A stretch of 6,208 bases of DNA from Planctomycetota bacterium (GTDB lineage Bacteria; Planctomycetota; Planctomycetia; Pirellulales; Pirellulaceae): assembly GCA_019347795.1 (NCBI GenBank), contig JAHWKS010000369.1, positions 1-6,208 on the forward strand, read 5' to 3'. Below are positions 5,407 through 6,208 of the stretch, piece after piece. The translations under genes were made by a program, and so were the position numbers. A model generated the notes under the pieces. The model had not been told where the DNA came from. It ran no database searches and saw only the letters and a program-made list of their open reading frames with translations. Within the stretch, counting starts at the first letter, position 1. Each line of letters starts with the position of its first letter.

Positions 5407-6208
5407 ATGCGATCGATCCCCCACGCGATGACCTGGGAGGTGCTGCGGCGCGGACATTGGCAAATGCTGGCGGCGCTGCTCGCGGCGACTGCCCTTCCGA
5501 TGATGCTGTTCGCCGCGCTGCGGACGGCCGGGCCCCTCGAGCGCGAAGAGCCCTACTTCGTAGTCATGCACCTGGTGCTGATGCTGTTGAACATGGTGAC
5601 CTTCGGCGCGGCGCTGTTGGCGGCGCAGGGGAGGATGTCGTGGCTATACGCCCTCCCGGCGGCGAATTCGACGCTTGCCGCCTGGCGGCTGGCGCCCGCC
5701 ATGGTGCTGATGGCGGTCGAGTCGGCGGTGCTGACAGCAGCGATCAACGCGGTGTTCGACTTGGGCTGGCCGCTGTGGGGCCCGGCCTTGTTCCTGGCGG
5801 TCGCCTGGGCGGCGGTCCAGGCGGCGGCGTGGCTGACACAAGACTCCGCATGGCTGCCGTGGACCGTTGCGGCGGTGATCGTCGTTCTGGCGATGTGGTT
5901 CAAGTCACAGTACGGCCCCCTCTTCTCGCAGCCCACATCGTATTGGCGCGCGGTGACGGCCGCCGACGCAGCCGTCATGCTGGCGGTCGCGGGGCTGTCG
6001 TTCGGCGCGGCCGTCTGGGCCATGGCGCGCAACCGGCGCGGCGATCCCCCGGCGTCGTTGGGGATGCTTGACTGGCTGGGCCGCCTTTTCGACCGATCGC
6101 ACGAGGAGAGATTGACGTTCGCCTCGCCGGCGGAGGCGCAGCTCTGGTACGAGTGGCGCCGCAAGGGATGGGTCATGCCGGCGGCGGTCGCCTTCGCCCT
6201 GACCCTGG
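5407..6208 (+). CDS. ABC transporter permease, 3' truncated by the window edge
   Basis: An open frame begins at ATG 5407, preceded by GAGGAG (5393-5398) 8 nt upstream, and stays open to the end of the window, giving 267 residues without a stop. The protein is very hydrophobic. Probable membrane segments lie at about residues 18-38, 52-73, 93-115, 121-143, 148-164, 186-206 and from 256 onward. Charged stretches lie between some of them (40-50, 208-253). There is no cleavable signal peptide, as usual for permeases. It lies 32 bp after the ATPase stop with no terminator between, so it is the third gene of the GntR-ABC operon and should form the transmembrane channel. The N-terminal WEVLRRGHWQM (10-20) resembles YEWRRKGWVM (248-257), each preceding a hydrophobic segment, which suggests a second membrane module beginning near residue 245. 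The substrate cannot be inferred. The identification rests on topology and operon position rather than a diagnostic motif. Confidence 0.9.
   Translation, partial: MRSIPHAMTWEVLRRGHWQMLAALLAATALPMMLFAALRTAGPLEREEPYFVVMHLVLMLLNMVTFGAALLAAQGRMSWLYALPAANSTLAAWRLAPAMVLMAVESAVLTAAINAVFDLGWPLWGPALFLAVAWAAVQAAAWLTQDSAWLPWTVAAVIVVLAMWFKSQYGPLFSQPTSYWRAVTAADAAVMLAVAGLSFGAAVWAMARNRRGDPPASLGMLDWLGRLFDRSHEERLTFASPAEAQLWYEWRRKGWVMPAAVAFALTL

Noticed and set aside
5457..6071. Plus-strand open frame inside the permease region
   Set aside because: It is a +2-shifted shadow (Gly/Ala/Arg-rich) of the permease frame. The permease frame starting at 5407 has a ribosome binding site, regular hydrophobic segments and operon context.
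5553..6176. Minus-strand open frame opposite the permease
   Set aside because: It is antisense to the permease, rich in Ala, Ser, Thr and Arg, with no motifs.

Overview
The window looks like a chromosomal segment of a high-GC bacterium, most likely a planctomycete (Pirellulales-like). This assignment is an inference. It rests on the GC-rich codon third positions, a long SMI1/KNR4-family gene, an acyl-CoA carboxylase beta subunit of the methylcrotonyl-CoA type, and a small secreted protein with a YFDERKLNREAR stretch that resembles planctomycete hypothetical proteins I recall. There is no rRNA or other marker to prove it. No transposase, integrase, CRISPR array, tRNA or phage gene is visible.

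Layout: (1) A minus-strand gene (29-1654) encodes the biotin-dependent carboxylase carboxyltransferase subunit. Its candidate promoter (1702-1730) lies in a 290-bp divergent intergenic region that also holds a long inverted repeat (1743-1776). (2) Reading rightward from that region, 1945-2625 encodes a secreted protein of unknown function. It ends in two successive hairpins, the second (2684-2719) a textbook intrinsic terminator. (3) 2826-3977 encodes a 383-residue protein with an N-terminal SMI1/KNR4-like domain and a C-terminal half I cannot assign. (4) 4000-6208 is a regulator-transporter operon of the YtrA type: a near-consensus sigma-70 promoter with an operator-like palindrome over its -10 box, a short GntR-family repressor (GTG start), an ABC ATPase 4 bp downstream, and a multi-spanning membrane protein that runs off the right edge.

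Functionally, the last three genes form one unit. The GntR protein probably represses its own promoter and releases it on an unknown signal, giving coordinated synthesis of the ATPase and permease of an ABC exporter. The carboxylase subunit belongs to branched-chain or acyl-CoA catabolism and needs a biotin-carboxylase partner not present here. The secreted protein and the SMI1 protein appear to be independent single-gene units.

I do not see a convincing new multi-gene system. The points most worth a second look are the unassigned C-terminal domain of the SMI1 protein, the operator over the -10 box of the ABC operon, the inverted repeat upstream of the carboxylase promoter, and the apparent internal repeat in the permease.
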